Origin: Roseococcus sp.
GTDB lineage: Bacteria > Pseudomonadota > Alphaproteobacteria > Acetobacterales > Acetobacteraceae
Assembly (NCBI GenBank): GCA_026414745.1
Contig: JAOAIK010000042.1
Coordinates: forward strand, 1 to 64,000
Direction of reading: 5' to 3'
DNA length: 64,000 nt
This document shows, one piece after another, positions 54,568 through 63,321 of this stretch. Positions within the stretch are counted from its first letter, which is position 1, and each line of letters begins with the position of its first letter. Below the pieces are notes generated by a model. The model ran no database searches. It was not told the DNA's origin and saw only the letters and a program-made list of their open reading frames with translations. The position numbers and the translations under genes were made by a program.

Positions 54568-55770
54568 ATGCGCGCGATCCTCTCTCCCCGAACCCTGCTT
54601 GCCCTCCTCCCCTTTGCCGCCGGCCTGTGGTGGTTCGGCGCGGGCCCCGGCGCGGGGCTGCTGCCCCACTGGCTGCTGGGCGCGGCGATCGGCGCCCTGC
54701 TTCTGGCCGCGAGCTTCAGCTTCGCCGCGGCCTTCCGCCGCCTGATCGCGGAGGGGCGCGGGGCAGGGGCACGGGCCGTCCTGCTCGCCCTCGGCGCGGG
54801 GCTGCTGCTCTTCCTGCCCGCCCTGGCGGCCGGGGAGCTGTTCGGCCAGCCGGTACGGGGGTTGTATTTTCCCGTCGGGGCCGCGTTGATCCTGGGGGCC
54901 TTCCTGTTCGGGGTGGGGATGCAGCTCGGCGCGGGCTGCGCCTCGGGCACGCTCTTTGCCGCGGGCACGGGCGCGACGCGGCCCTGGCTCACCCTTCTCG
55001 GCTTCGTTGCGGGAGCGACGCTGATGGCCTGGGCGCTGCCGCTCACCGAGGGCTGGGCGGCGCTGCCGCCGGTGCGCCTGCCCGAGCGCTTCGGCTGGGC
55101 GGGGACTCTTGCGGGCGGGCTGCTGCTGGTCGGGCTGCTCTGGCTCGGCCTGCTGGCGCTGGAGCGGCGTCGGCATGGCGCGGTCGAGCCGCTACTGGGC
55201 AGCCGGGCGGGACGCTGGCTGGTGGCGGGGGCGCTCGGCCTTGCCGTGCTGGATTTCGCCACGCTCTGGCTGCTCGGGCGGCCCTGGGCCATCACCTCGG
55301 CGCTGCCGCTCTGGGGCTCGCGGCTGCTGGACGCGACCGGCTGGGGCGACCCCGCCTTCTGGCCCTATTGGGAGGAGCCGACGCGCGCCGAGTTGCTGTT
55401 CCGCCCGCTCGATCAGGACCGCACGGGGGTGATGAACCTCGGCGTGATCGCGGGGGCGGCGGTGGCGGCGGGGCTGGCGGGGCGCTTCCTGCGCGGCGGG
55501 GCCTGGCCCGGGCTGCGGCGGGCGCTGGCCGGGCTGCTGGGCGGCGGGCTGCTCGGCATAGGGGCGGTGCTCTCCAACGGCTGCAACATCGGCGCCTTCC
55601 TGGGCGGCGTCTTCTCCGGAAGCCTGCACGGCTGGCTCTGGTTGCCCGCGGCGCTCGCGGGGAATGCTGTGGGGCTGCTGTTGCGCCCCGCCTTCGGGCT
55701 CGAGGGTGGTCTGACGCTGGCGTCTCGTGGCATGCAGCTCGGCGACGAAGCCGCCCAACCGGCGCGCTGA
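54568..55770 (+). CDS. YeeE/YedE family (thiosulfate-type) sulfur transporter
   Basis: A 400-residue inner-membrane protein with about ten helices. The two family signatures with their functional cysteines are present: GVGMQLGAGCASGTLFAAGTGA near residue 115-135 and GIGAVLSNGCNIGAFLGGVFSGSLHGWLW near 330-358. E. coli TsuA (YeeE) takes up thiosulfate through such cysteines. No TusA/YeeD gene follows. The ATG at 54568 comes straight after a palindrome. The cyanate operon starts 151 bases downstream on the same strand. Confidence 0.93.
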   Translation: MRAILSPRTLLALLPFAAGLWWFGAGPGAGLLPHWLLGAAIGALLLAASFSFAAAFRRLIAEGRGAGARAVLLALGAGLLLFLPALAAGELFGQPVRGLYFPVGAALILGAFLFGVGMQLGAGCASGTLFAAGTGATRPWLTLLGFVAGATLMAWALPLTEGWAALPPVRLPERFGWAGTLAGGLLLVGLLWLGLLALERRRHGAVEPLLGSRAGRWLVAGALGLAVLDFATLWLLGRPWAITSALPLWGSRLLDATGWGDPAFWPYWEEPTRAELLFRPLDQDRTGVMNLGVIAGAAVAAGLAGRFLRGGAWPGLRRALAGLLGGGLLGIGAVLSNGCNIGAFLGGVFSGSLHGWLWLPAALAGNAVGLLLRPAFGLEGGLTLASRGMQLGDEAAQPAR

Positions 55771-55921
55771 GCTCAGTGCCGCCCGAAGCGGCGGCAATGA
55801 TGAGCGGATTGCCTATCCGATGGGCAAAACGGCGGGCCCCTGGGCCTCATCCCGGCGGATGACGGCATGGACCAGCCCGCCGAGCGAAGGCATCTCCCGC
55901 CACAAGACTGGGAGATGCGAC

Positions 55922-57274
55922 ATGGCCCGCCTTTTCCGACGCGACAGCACCCCCGACGCCTGCGCCTGCGGCGTGGCCCATGGGCCCGGCTTCCAATGCA
56001 CGGAAGCCCCGGCGGACGGCACCGGCGCGCTCGGCCAAGCGGTGAACGAGGCGGCGCTGCGCGCGGCCTTCCCGAACGCCGCCACGCGGCGCGCCCTGCT
56101 CCACGCCTTCGGTGCGGGCACGCTGCTCGCGGCGCTGGAGAGCGTGCTGCCGCTCGGCAACGCGCGCGAGGCCCTGGCCCAGCCCGCCGGCGCCCCCGAG
56201 AAGCGCGACCTCAAGATCGGCTTCATCCCCATCACCTGCGCCACGCCCATCATCATGGCGGACCCGATGGGCTTCTATCGCCGGCACGGGCTCAACGTGG
56301 AGGTGATCCGCACCGCCGGCTGGGCGGTGATCCGCGACCGCTCCATCGCGCGCGAATACGATGCGGCGCACATGCTGGCGCCCATGCCGGTGGCGATGTC
56401 GCTCGGGCTCGGCGTGGCCCAGCCCATCCCCTTCGCGGTGGCGGCCATCGAGAACATCAACGGCCAGGCCATCACGCTGGCGAACAAGCACCGCGAGCGC
56501 CGCAACCCGCGCGACTGGCGCGGCTTCCGCTTCGCCGTGCCCTTCGACTTCTCGATCCACAACTACCTGCTGCGCGCGCTGGTGGCCGAGCACGGGCTCG
56601 ATCCCGACCGCGACATCCAGATCCGCGCCGTGCCGCCGCCCGAGATGGTCGCCAACCTGCGCGCCGACAACATCGACGGCTTCCTCGGCCCCGACCCGTT
56701 CAACCAGCGCGCCGTGTTCGACGGGGTGGGCTTCATCCACCTGCTGACGCGCGAACTGTGGGACGGCCACCCCTGCTGCGCCTTCGCCGTGCCGCGCAGC
56801 ATGGTGACCGAGACGCCCAACACCTATGCCGCGCTGCTGCGCGCCATCGTCGAGGCGACCTCCTACTCCGACAATCTCGCCAACCGGCGCGAGGTGGCGA
56901 ACGCCATCCACGGGCCGAACTACCTCAACCAGCCGCTGACGGTGGTGGAGCAGGTGCTGACCGGCACCTTCGCCAACGGCCTGGGGCAGGTGGTGCGCCA
57001 GCCCAACCGCATCGGCTTCGACCCCTTCCCCTGGCATTCCATGGCGATCTGGATCCTCACGCAGATGCGCCGCTGGAACCAGCTGCAGCGCGACGTGGAC
57101 TGGGCGGCGGTGGCCGAGCAGACCTTCCTCGCCCTCGACGCCGGCCGCGCCATGCGCGACCTCGGCCTGCCCGTGCCCGAGAGCCCGCTGCGCAACGAGG
57201 TCATCCTCGGCCGCACCTTCGACCCGCGCCAGCCCGAGGCCTACATGGCGGGCTTCGCCATCCGCCGGAACTGA
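55922..57274 (+). CDS. cynA: cyanate ABC transporter substrate-binding protein (NrtA/CmpA family)
   Basis: A 450-residue periplasmic binding protein. Residues 1-50 are a pre-region with a Cys cluster (CACGVAHGPGFQC, residues 14-26), then a twin-arginine-like signal TRRALLHAFGAGTLLAAL (55-72). The mature part has KIGFIPITCATPIIMADPMGFYRRHGL, HMLAPMPVAMSLGLG, FAVPFDFSIHNYLLRALVAEHGLDP, NIDGFLGPDPFNQRAVF and HPCCAFAVPRSMV, which is the nitrate/bicarbonate/cyanate NrtA family. Cyanate is inferred because the permease, ATPase and cyanase genes follow. The ATG at 55922 has a GGGAG site. Confidence 0.88.
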   Translation: MARLFRRDSTPDACACGVAHGPGFQCTEAPADGTGALGQAVNEAALRAAFPNAATRRALLHAFGAGTLLAALESVLPLGNAREALAQPAGAPEKRDLKIGFIPITCATPIIMADPMGFYRRHGLNVEVIRTAGWAVIRDRSIAREYDAAHMLAPMPVAMSLGLGVAQPIPFAVAAIENINGQAITLANKHRERRNPRDWRGFRFAVPFDFSIHNYLLRALVAEHGLDPDRDIQIRAVPPPEMVANLRADNIDGFLGPDPFNQRAVFDGVGFIHLLTRELWDGHPCCAFAVPRSMVTETPNTYAALLRAIVEATSYSDNLANRREVANAIHGPNYLNQPLTVVEQVLTGTFANGLGQVVRQPNRIGFDPFPWHSMAIWILTQMRRWNQLQRDVDWAAVAEQTFLALDAGRAMRDLGLPVPESPLRNEVILGRTFDPRQPEAYMAGFAIRRN

Positions 57275-57278
57275 GGCC

Positions 57279-58127
57279 ATGACGGCGGCTGTTCCCGTCT
57301 GGCGCGCGGCGGCGCTCTCGCTCGCGCTGCTCGGCCTGCTGCTGCTCGGCTGGGAGATGGCGGTGAAGGCGCCCGCCGCCTCCGGCCCCGCCGTGGATCC
57401 GGAGCTGGCGGCGCTGCTCTCGCCCGCCGCCGCCGCGGGCGGGCAGAGCGCGATGCCCGCGCCCTCGGAGATCGGCGCGCGGCTGCTCGAGCTGCTCTCC
57501 GACCCCTTCCACCGGCGCGGCACCAACGACCAGGGCATCGGCATCCAGATCGCCTGGTCGCTCTGGCGCGTCGCGGCGGGCTTCACCCTGGCCGCCCTCG
57601 TCGCCATCCCGCTCGGCTTCCTGATCGGGATGAGCCCGCTGCTGAACGCGGCGCTGAACCCCTTCATCCAGGTGCTGCGGCCCGTCTCTCCGCTCGCCTG
57701 GATGCCGCTCGCGCTCTACACGATCAAGGACAGCTCGGTGTCCTCGATCTTCGTCATCTTCATCTGCTCGGTCTGGCCGATGCTGCTCAATACGGCCTTC
57801 GGCGTGGCCAGCGTGCGGCGGGAGTGGCTCAACGTCGCGCGCACGCTGGAGGCGGGGCGGCTCAAGACCGCCCTGCGCGTGATCCTGCCCGCCGCGGCGC
57901 CGACGATCCTCACGGGCATGCGAATCTCCATCGGCATCGCCTGGCTGGTGATCGTGGCGGCCGAGATGCTCGTGGGCGGCACGGGCATCGGCTACTGGGT
58001 GTGGAACCAGTGGAACAATCTCTCCATCGCCGACATCGTGATCGCCATCCTGATGATCGGCCTCGTGGGCCTCGCGCTCGACCGGCTGCTCGGCCTCGTC
58101 GCGCGCGCTGTGGCGTGGCAGGAATGA
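57279..58127 (+). CDS. cynB: cyanate ABC transporter permease
   Basis: A 282-residue inner-membrane permease of the nitrate/cyanate/taurine type. After one N-terminal helix and a Pro/Ala-rich loop there are five more helices. The EAA-type loop reads NVARTLEAGRLKTALRVILPAAAPTILTGMRISIGIAW, followed by VAAEMLVGGTGIGYWVWNQWNNLSIADI, both characteristic of NrtB/CynB. The start is four bases after the cynA stop; its own stop overlaps the ATPase start. Confidence 0.9.
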   Translation: MTAAVPVWRAAALSLALLGLLLLGWEMAVKAPAASGPAVDPELAALLSPAAAAGGQSAMPAPSEIGARLLELLSDPFHRRGTNDQGIGIQIAWSLWRVAAGFTLAALVAIPLGFLIGMSPLLNAALNPFIQVLRPVSPLAWMPLALYTIKDSSVSSIFVIFICSVWPMLLNTAFGVASVRREWLNVARTLEAGRLKTALRVILPAAAPTILTGMRISIGIAWLVIVAAEMLVGGTGIGYWVWNQWNNLSIADIVIAILMIGLVGLALDRLLGLVARAVAWQE

Positions 58128-58987
58128 ACGCGATGAGCCCCCCGCTGCCGGCCGCGGCGCGCTACGTCTCCATCGAGGGGATCGCGCGGCGCTTTCCGGG
58201 GCTGACCGTGTTCGAGGACGTGTGGTTCCACATCGAGCGCGGCGAGTTCGTCTGCCTCGTCGGCCATTCGGGCTGCGGCAAGACCACCATCCTCAACATT
58301 CTCGCCGGGCTCGACCAGCCCAGCGCGGGCGCGGTGGTGGTGGACGGGCGCGAGATCACCGGCCCCTCGCTCGACCGCGCGGTGATCTTCCAGGGCCATG
58401 CGCTGATGCCCTGGCTGTCGGCGCTGGACAACGTGGCCTTCGCCATCTCCTGCCGGCATCCGGACTGGGAGAGGGGCCGGGTGCGCGAGGCGGCGCGCGC
58501 CGCGCTGGCGCGGGTGGGCCTCGCCCAGGCGGCCGAGCGCAAGCCCGCGCAGCTCTCGGGCGGCATGAAGCAGCGCGTGGGCATCGCGCGCGCGCTCGCG
58601 GTGAAACCCAAGCTGCTGCTGATGGACGAGCCGTTCAGCGCCCTCGATGCGCTCACGCGCGGCACCCTGCAGGAGGAGGTGAGCCGCCTCGTCACCGAGG
58701 CGGGGCAGACCGCCTTCATGATCACCCATGACGTGGACGAGGCGATCCTGCTCGCCGACCGCATCCTGCTGATGACCAACGGCCCCGAGGCGCGGGTGGC
58801 GGAGATCGTCCACAACACGCTGCCCCGCCCGCGCGTGCGGGCGAACCTGCACCACATGCCCGGCTATCACGCGCTGCGCGACCACATCATGGATTTCCTG
58901 ATCACGCGCAGCCGCACGCTCGCGGGCCGGCCGCCCGAGGGCTGGGATGCGCGCCGCCCGCCCGTGGTGGCCCCGGCCGCCGCCTGA
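58124..58987 (+). CDS. cynD: cyanate ABC transporter ATP-binding protein
   Basis: A 287-residue ATPase of the NrtD/CynD/TauB group. It shows LVGHSGCGKTTILNILAGLDQP (Walker A), VIFQGHALMPWLSALDNVAFA (Q loop), LSGGMKQRVGIARALAVKPKLLLMDEPFSALDA (signature and Walker B) and MITHDVDEAILLADRI (switch His). The C-terminal 40 residues with HHMPGYHALRDHIMDFL are usual for NrtD. The ATG overlaps the permease stop as ATGA. Confidence 0.93.
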   Translation: MNAMSPPLPAAARYVSIEGIARRFPGLTVFEDVWFHIERGEFVCLVGHSGCGKTTILNILAGLDQPSAGAVVVDGREITGPSLDRAVIFQGHALMPWLSALDNVAFAISCRHPDWERGRVREAARAALARVGLAQAAERKPAQLSGGMKQRVGIARALAVKPKLLLMDEPFSALDALTRGTLQEEVSRLVTEAGQTAFMITHDVDEAILLADRILLMTNGPEARVAEIVHNTLPRPRVRANLHHMPGYHALRDHIMDFLITRSRTLAGRPPEGWDARRPPVVAPAAA

Positions 58988-59028
58988 GACTTCCCGACCA
59001 CCGCTGACGACGCACAGGAGTGACCGCG

Positions 59029-59511
59029 ATGACGCGCGCCGACCTCACCGAGAAGATCCTCGACATCAAGCGCGAGAAGGGCTGGAGCTGGAAATACATC
59101 TGCGAGGAGATCGGCGGCGTGGCGCCGACGCTGATCGTGGGCGCGCTGCTCGGGCAGATGAAGCTGGTGAAGCCTCTCGCGGCCAAGGCGGCCAAGCTGT
59201 TCGGCCTCAGCGAGGCGGAGGAGCGCATGCTGAACGAGGTGCCCTATCGCGGCACGCCCATGCCGCCCACCGACCCGCTGATCTACCGCTTCTACGAGAT
59301 GGTGATGGTCAACGGCCCCGCCTGGAAGGCGCTGATCGAGGAGGAGTTCGGCGACGGCATCATGTCCGCCATCGACTTCGACTTCGAGTTCGAGCGCATG
59401 GCGCACGAGAAGGGCGACCGCGTGAAGATCACCATGACCGGCAAGTTCCTGCCCTACAAGTACTACGGCAACGAGCAGGGCATCCCCGCCTACGGCTACA
59501 AGGAGGAGTGA
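59029..59511 (+). CDS. cynS: cyanase (cyanate hydratase) CynS
   Basis: CynS converts cyanate and bicarbonate to carbamate and CO2, giving ammonia. The 160-residue protein has an N-terminal helical DNA-binding-like domain (KREKGWSWKYICEEIGGV) and the C-terminal decamer-forming domain. The active-site residues are visible: Arg and Glu in YRFYEMVMVNG and Ser in GIMSAIDFDFEFER, followed by GDRVKITMTGKFLPYKYYG. AGGAG lies eight bases before the ATG at 59029. With the three transporter genes it forms a complete cyanate assimilation operon; no CynR regulator gene is in the window. Confidence 0.97.
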   Translation: MTRADLTEKILDIKREKGWSWKYICEEIGGVAPTLIVGALLGQMKLVKPLAAKAAKLFGLSEAEERMLNEVPYRGTPMPPTDPLIYRFYEMVMVNGPAWKALIEEEFGDGIMSAIDFDFEFERMAHEKGDRVKITMTGKFLPYKYYGNEQGIPAYGYKEE

Positions 59512-59620
59512 GTCCCGCCCCGCGCGGCCTTGCGCCGCGCGGCCGGAGGCGCCATGCAGCGGCCGCGGTGCGCCCGGCGCGCCGCGTCCGTGGTGTTCGT
59601 CGCGGAGGAGGGAGGGGCGC

Positions 59621-60433
59621 ATGGCGGGGGAACTCAGGGTCGGCATCGCGGGGCTCGGCGCCATCGGGCTGCCGCTGGCCAGGGCGCTGGACCAGGGGGT
59701 GGAGGGGCTCTCGCTCGCCGCCGTCAGCGTGCGCGACCAGGCGAAGGCCGCGGCCCATCTCGCGGGCTTCCGCCACCGGCCCAGGCTCGTGCCGCTCGCC
59801 GCGCTGGCCGAGGAGGCGGAGATCGTGGTGGAGGCCGCCCCCGCCGCCGTCTTCGAGGAGGTGGCGCGCGCCGCCATCGCGCGCGGGCGCATCTTCGTCC
59901 CCTCCAGCGTGGGCGCGCTGCTGCCGCGCATGCATCTGGTGGAGGAGGCGAAGCGCACGGGGGCGCGCATCGTGGTGCCCACCGGTGCGCTGCTCGGCCT
60001 CGATGCCGTGCGCGCCGCCACCGAAGGCGCGGTGGAGAGTGTCACCATCCAGACGCGCAAGCCGCCGCGCGGCCTCGCCGGCGCGCCCTATCTGGAGCAG
60101 CGCGGGATAGACATCTCCGGGATCGCCGAGGCCACCTGCGTCTTCCGCGGCAACGCCTATGACGCGGCGCAGGGCTTCCCGGCCAATGTGAACGTGGCGG
60201 CGGCGCTGGCGCTGGCCGGCATCGGGCCCGAGCGCACCATGGTCGAGATCTGGGCCGATCCCGCGCAGACGCGCAACACGCACACCATCCTGGTCGAGGC
60301 CGAGGCCGCCCGCCTCTCCATGACCATCGAGAACGTGCCGAGCGAGGAGAACCCGCGCACCGGGCGGATCACGCCGCTCTCCCTCCTCGCCTGCCTGCGC
60401 GGGCTGACCAGCACACTGAAGGTGGGGAGCTAG
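59621..60433 (+). CDS. nadX: aspartate dehydrogenase NadX
   Basis: A 270-residue NAD(P)-dependent dehydrogenase of the L-aspartate dehydrogenase family, which makes iminoaspartate for NAD synthesis or deaminates aspartate. It has the Rossmann motif GIAGLGAIGLPLARAL, VVEAAPAAVFEE, VPTGALLGLDAVRAA, FRGNAYDAAQGFPANVNVAAALALAGIGPERTMVEIWADP and TIENVPSEENPRTGRITPLSLLACL, all typical. A GGAGGAGGGAGG site precedes the ATG. It lies 109 bases after cynS and may be a separate unit; no nadA or nadC is nearby. Confidence 0.92.
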   Translation: MAGELRVGIAGLGAIGLPLARALDQGVEGLSLAAVSVRDQAKAAAHLAGFRHRPRLVPLAALAEEAEIVVEAAPAAVFEEVARAAIARGRIFVPSSVGALLPRMHLVEEAKRTGARIVVPTGALLGLDAVRAATEGAVESVTIQTRKPPRGLAGAPYLEQRGIDISGIAEATCVFRGNAYDAAQGFPANVNVAAALALAGIGPERTMVEIWADPAQTRNTHTILVEAEAARLSMTIENVPSEENPRTGRITPLSLLACLRGLTSTLKVGS

Positions 60434-60508
60434 GATCAGGGCCCCCGCATCCGTGAGCTTCGAAGCGAGCCGCCCGCGTCGCCCCGAGCGGATGAATGGG
60501 TCCTGAGC

Positions 60509-60724
60509 CTAGTGAAACCCGTGATAGGCGAGGGTGCCGGTCACGATGGCGCCCATCGCCAGCACCAGCCCCGCCAGGCTCGAGACGAAGATCCCCCCTC
60601 CGGCCCCCACCCGATGGTTGGCGCGCGCATTGATCCGGCCGAAGGCGCGGCGCAGCGCGCCATAGACGAGCAGGCTGCCGGCCAGCCAGAGGCCGAGGAA
60701 GACCATGACGCTCGCGATCTGCAC
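60509..60724 (-). CDS. small two-helix membrane protein, unknown function
   Basis: A 71-residue hypothetical protein with two clear transmembrane helices (VMVFLGLWLAGSLLVYGAL and IFVSSLAGLVLAMGAIVTGTLAY) and a short basic loop between. The GTG at 60724 is preferred since GGGAG lies upstream and the longer frame to 60808 adds only Arg-rich residues. It lies after the end of the quinone-oxidoreductase-like gene on the same strand. I cannot name a family. Confidence 0.6.
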   Translation of the reverse strand: MQIASVMVFLGLWLAGSLLVYGALRRAFGRINARANHRVGAGGGIFVSSLAGLVLAMGAIVTGTLAYHGFH

Positions 60725-60804
60725 CCAGGGTCTCCCGGCCGTTGCGGAACGGCGATCCTGCCTGTCCCTGCAATTCTTGTCGATACGGCGCGGAGGCGCC
60801 CTGT

Positions 60805-61782
60805 TCAACCGGGGACCATCACGATCTTCCCGAAATGCGCGTTGGCCCGCATGTGGGCCAGCGCCGCCTCTACCTCGTCGAGGGAGAAGACGCGGTCGAT
60901 GGGCAGGCGCAGCCGCCCCTCGGAGAGCGGCGTCCAGAGATCCTCGCGCATGCGGCGGACGATCTCGCGCACCTCCGCCACGCTGCGGGTGCGGAAGGTG
61001 ACGCCGATGTAGCTGATGCGCCGCGCCGCGTGCAGGTCGAAGTCGAACTCCGCCTTCATGCCGCCCAGCCGCCCCACATTGACGATGCGCCCCAGGATGG
61101 CGGTGGCCGAGAGCGTCTGCGAGACGAGCGGGCCCGAGACCATGTCCACCACCGTGTCCACGCCGCGCCCGCCGGTGGCTTCCAGCACCTGCGCCATCCA
61201 GCCGGGATCATTCGTGTCCACCGCCAGGGTGGCGCCGAACTCGGCCAGCCGCGCGCGCCGGCCGGGATGGGTGGAGCTGCCGACGACGACCGTGGCCCCC
61301 ATCAGTCGCGCGATCTGCAGCCCCATCAGCCCGACGCCCGAGGAGGCGCCCTGGATCATGACGGCGCTGCCGGGCTTGCAGAGCCCGTGCGTCACCACCG
61401 CGTCGTGCATGGTCTGCAGGGCGATGGGCAGGCTCGCCGCCACCTCCCAGGACATGTTGGCCTCGGGCAGCGGGGTGACGCGGCCCCAGTCCGCCACCGC
61501 ATATTCGGCATAGGAGGCGGGCAGGGAGGCCATCACGCGCATCCCGGGCCGGAGGGAGTCCGGCACCTCGGCGCCCACCTCCACCACCTCGCCCGCGCCC
61601 TCGAGGCCCGGGATGGCGCCCGGGCCGCCGATGCTGCCATGCCGGTGCCCCGCGGCGACGCCGAGGTCGGCGCGGTTCAGCCCGATGGCGCGCAGGCGGA
61701 TCAGCACCTGCTCCGGCCCGGGCCGCGGCTCGGGCACCTGCTGCACGACGAGGCCCTGTTCGGTGACGACGGCGGCTTTCAT
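60805..61782 (-). CDS. zinc-independent quinone oxidoreductase-like MDR protein
   Basis: A 325-residue medium-chain dehydrogenase/reductase. The catalytic domain begins MKAAVVTEQGLVVQQVPEP and has IGLNRADLGVAAG and IPGLEGAGEVVEVG. No zinc-ligand cysteines are seen. The cofactor part has MIQGASSGVGLMGLQIARLMGA (NADPH-binding) and VDTVVDMVSGPLVSQTL. The C-terminus is HMRANAHFGKIVMVPG. It probably reduces quinones or enones with NADPH. It lies 12 bases after the end of the LysE gene in the same direction. Confidence 0.92.
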   Translation of the reverse strand: MKAAVVTEQGLVVQQVPEPRPGPEQVLIRLRAIGLNRADLGVAAGHRHGSIGGPGAIPGLEGAGEVVEVGAEVPDSLRPGMRVMASLPASYAEYAVADWGRVTPLPEANMSWEVAASLPIALQTMHDAVVTHGLCKPGSAVMIQGASSGVGLMGLQIARLMGATVVVGSSTHPGRRARLAEFGATLAVDTNDPGWMAQVLEATGGRGVDTVVDMVSGPLVSQTLSATAILGRIVNVGRLGGMKAEFDFDLHAARRISYIGVTFRTRSVAEVREIVRRMREDLWTPLSEGRLRLPIDRVFSLDEVEAALAHMRANAHFGKIVMVPG

Positions 61783-61794
61783 GGGGGCGTTTCC

Positions 61795-62418
61795 TCACGC
61801 GGGACGACGAAAGAGCAGGACACCGAGGCCGAGTGCGGCCAGCGCCGCCCCCGAGCCCTGGCGCAGGCGGCGCAGCATGCCCGGCCAGTCGAGCAGCCCC
61901 TGGCGCAGTCGCTCCGCAAGCAGCGCGACCAGCAGGTCCACGCCCGTGTTCAGCACGACGCAGAGAGTGCCCAGCACGGCGAACTGCACGAGCACGGAGC
62001 CGGCCTCCGCGCTCACGAACTGCGGCAGGAAGGCGAGGAAGAAGGCCGCGGTCTTGGGGTTCAGCGCCTCGACCAGCACGCCCTCGCGGAAGGGACGGCC
62101 GGCGCGGCCGAGCACGAGCTCCTGCTCCTCGCCGGCGTTGCGGAAAGTGCGCCAGCCGAGCCAGAGGAGGTAGAGCGCGCCCGCAAGCTTCAGCAGGGTG
62201 AACAGCTCCGCGCTCGCCAGGACCAGCGCGGAGACTCCCAGGGCGCCGGCCAGCACATGCGCCAAGCCTCCCACCCCCGTGCCCAGAGAGGAGAGCACAC
62301 CCGCGCGCCGTCCGGCCGCCATGCTGCGTGCGGCGACGTAGAGCATCCCGGGCCCCGGGCTCAGCGCCAACACGAGAGCCGCGGCGAGGAAGAGGAGCAG
62401 TGTCGTGCTGTCGGGCAT
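61795..62418 (-). CDS. LysE-family amino-acid/metabolite exporter
   Basis: A 207-residue inner-membrane protein of the LysE/RhtB family with five to six helices. The family motif near the start is ALVLALSPGPGMLYVAARSMAAGRRAG, followed by LKLAGALYLLWLGWRTFR and FREGVLVEALNPKTAAFFLAFLPQFV. It likely exports an amino acid or related compound; the substrate is unknown. The ATG at 62418 follows the GNAT gene stop by four bases, so they share a transcript. Confidence 0.93.
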   Translation of the reverse strand: MPDSTTLLLFLAAALVLALSPGPGMLYVAARSMAAGRRAGVLSSLGTGVGGLAHVLAGALGVSALVLASAELFTLLKLAGALYLLWLGWRTFRNAGEEQELVLGRAGRPFREGVLVEALNPKTAAFFLAFLPQFVSAEAGSVLVQFAVLGTLCVVLNTGVDLLVALLAERLRQGLLDWPGMLRRLRQGSGAALAALGLGVLLFRRPA

Positions 62419-62422
62419 GGGC

Positions 62423-62857
62423 TCAGAGCTTCTTGCGATACCAGATGCGCGCATGGCCGGGGGGCATGCCGTCCAGCCGGCCGGCCTCGACCCAGCCGTT
62501 GCGCTCCCAGAAATGCGGCGCCTGGAAGCTGAAGGTGTCGGTGTAGGCGTCGGTGCAGCCGCGCGCGCGCGCGATGGCCTCGGCGCGGGCCAGCAGCTCG
62601 GTGCCGAGGCCCCGGCCGCGCACCTCGCGCGCCAGCCACAGCCAGTCGATGAACAGCCAGTTCCAGTAGGTGAGGCCGAGCAGCCCGCCCTTCACCACCT
62701 CCGCCTCGTCGCGCGCCAGCACGGTGACGGGCTCGCGGTCATAGGGCCCGCCCATTTCCTGGTTGAACAGGTGCAGACCGCGCTGGATGGCGGCGACGGC
62801 CTCCAGCTCGGGATAGTCGTCGTCGCTGATGGTGATGCGCGGCGCGGGCGCCGTCAC
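62423..62857 (-). CDS. GNAT N-acetyltransferase
   Basis: A 144-residue GNAT. The acetyl-CoA binding motif is LWLAREVRGRGLGTELLARAEAIARARGC, followed by AYTDTFSFQAPHFWERNGW, which is typical of the family's strand 5-helix region. The acceptor is unknown. The start is a GTG overlapping the CopD-like gene's stop as GTGA; a longer frame upstream is an antisense-style shadow of that gene. Confidence 0.87.
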   Translation of the reverse strand: MTAPAPRITISDDDYPELEAVAAIQRGLHLFNQEMGGPYDREPVTVLARDEAEVVKGGLLGLTYWNWLFIDWLWLAREVRGRGLGTELLARAEAIARARGCTDAYTDTFSFQAPHFWERNGWVEAGRLDGMPPGHARIWYRKKL

Positions 62858-63312
62858 CCGAGCCGCCCCCAGGCCGCGACGCCCACGGTGAGCAGGCCGA
62901 GGCCGAGGTTGATGCTCACCATCTGGCGCAGCGTCTCGTTCGCCGCCGCGGCGGCCTTGAGGTCTCCGGCCGCCAGCGCCGCGCGCATCTGCCGCCAGGG
63001 CCCGGTGAAGAGGGCGACGTAGATCGCGCCCATCAGCAGCCCGGTCAGGTGCATCAGGTGCACATGCCAGCCCGCGCCGCGGAAGCCGCCGTAATGGCCG
63101 AAGAGCAGGACATAGCCCGAGAGCAGCACGATGGGCATGGCGTGCCACACGATCAGGAAGAAGCGCCGGTGCACGCCGCCCAGCAGGGCGAGGCGCTGCG
63201 CGGGCTCCAGCGCGGCGAGGGCGGGCCGCAGCGCGAGGATGGCGAAGGCCATGCCCCCGACCCAGAGCACGGCGAACAGGACGTGAAGGAGGTAGGCGAG
63301 GTTTGCGATCAT
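62854..63312 (-). CDS. CopD/DUF2269-like integral membrane protein
   Basis: A 152-residue protein with four helices, opening ANLAYLLHVLFAVLWVGGMAFAILALRPAL with the HxxxxxxWxGG pattern of CopD and HemJ-like proteins. Other His residues lie in VHRRFFLIVWHAMP and WHVHLMHLTGLLMGAIYVALF, possible heme or metal ligands. Its function is not established. It is translationally coupled to the downstream GNAT gene and starts nine bases after the ParA stop. Confidence 0.85.
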   Translation of the reverse strand: MIANLAYLLHVLFAVLWVGGMAFAILALRPALAALEPAQRLALLGGVHRRFFLIVWHAMPIVLLSGYVLLFGHYGGFRGAGWHVHLMHLTGLLMGAIYVALFTGPWRQMRAALAAGDLKAAAAANETLRQMVSINLGLGLLTVGVAAWGRLG

Positions 63313-63321
63313 GCCGGCACA

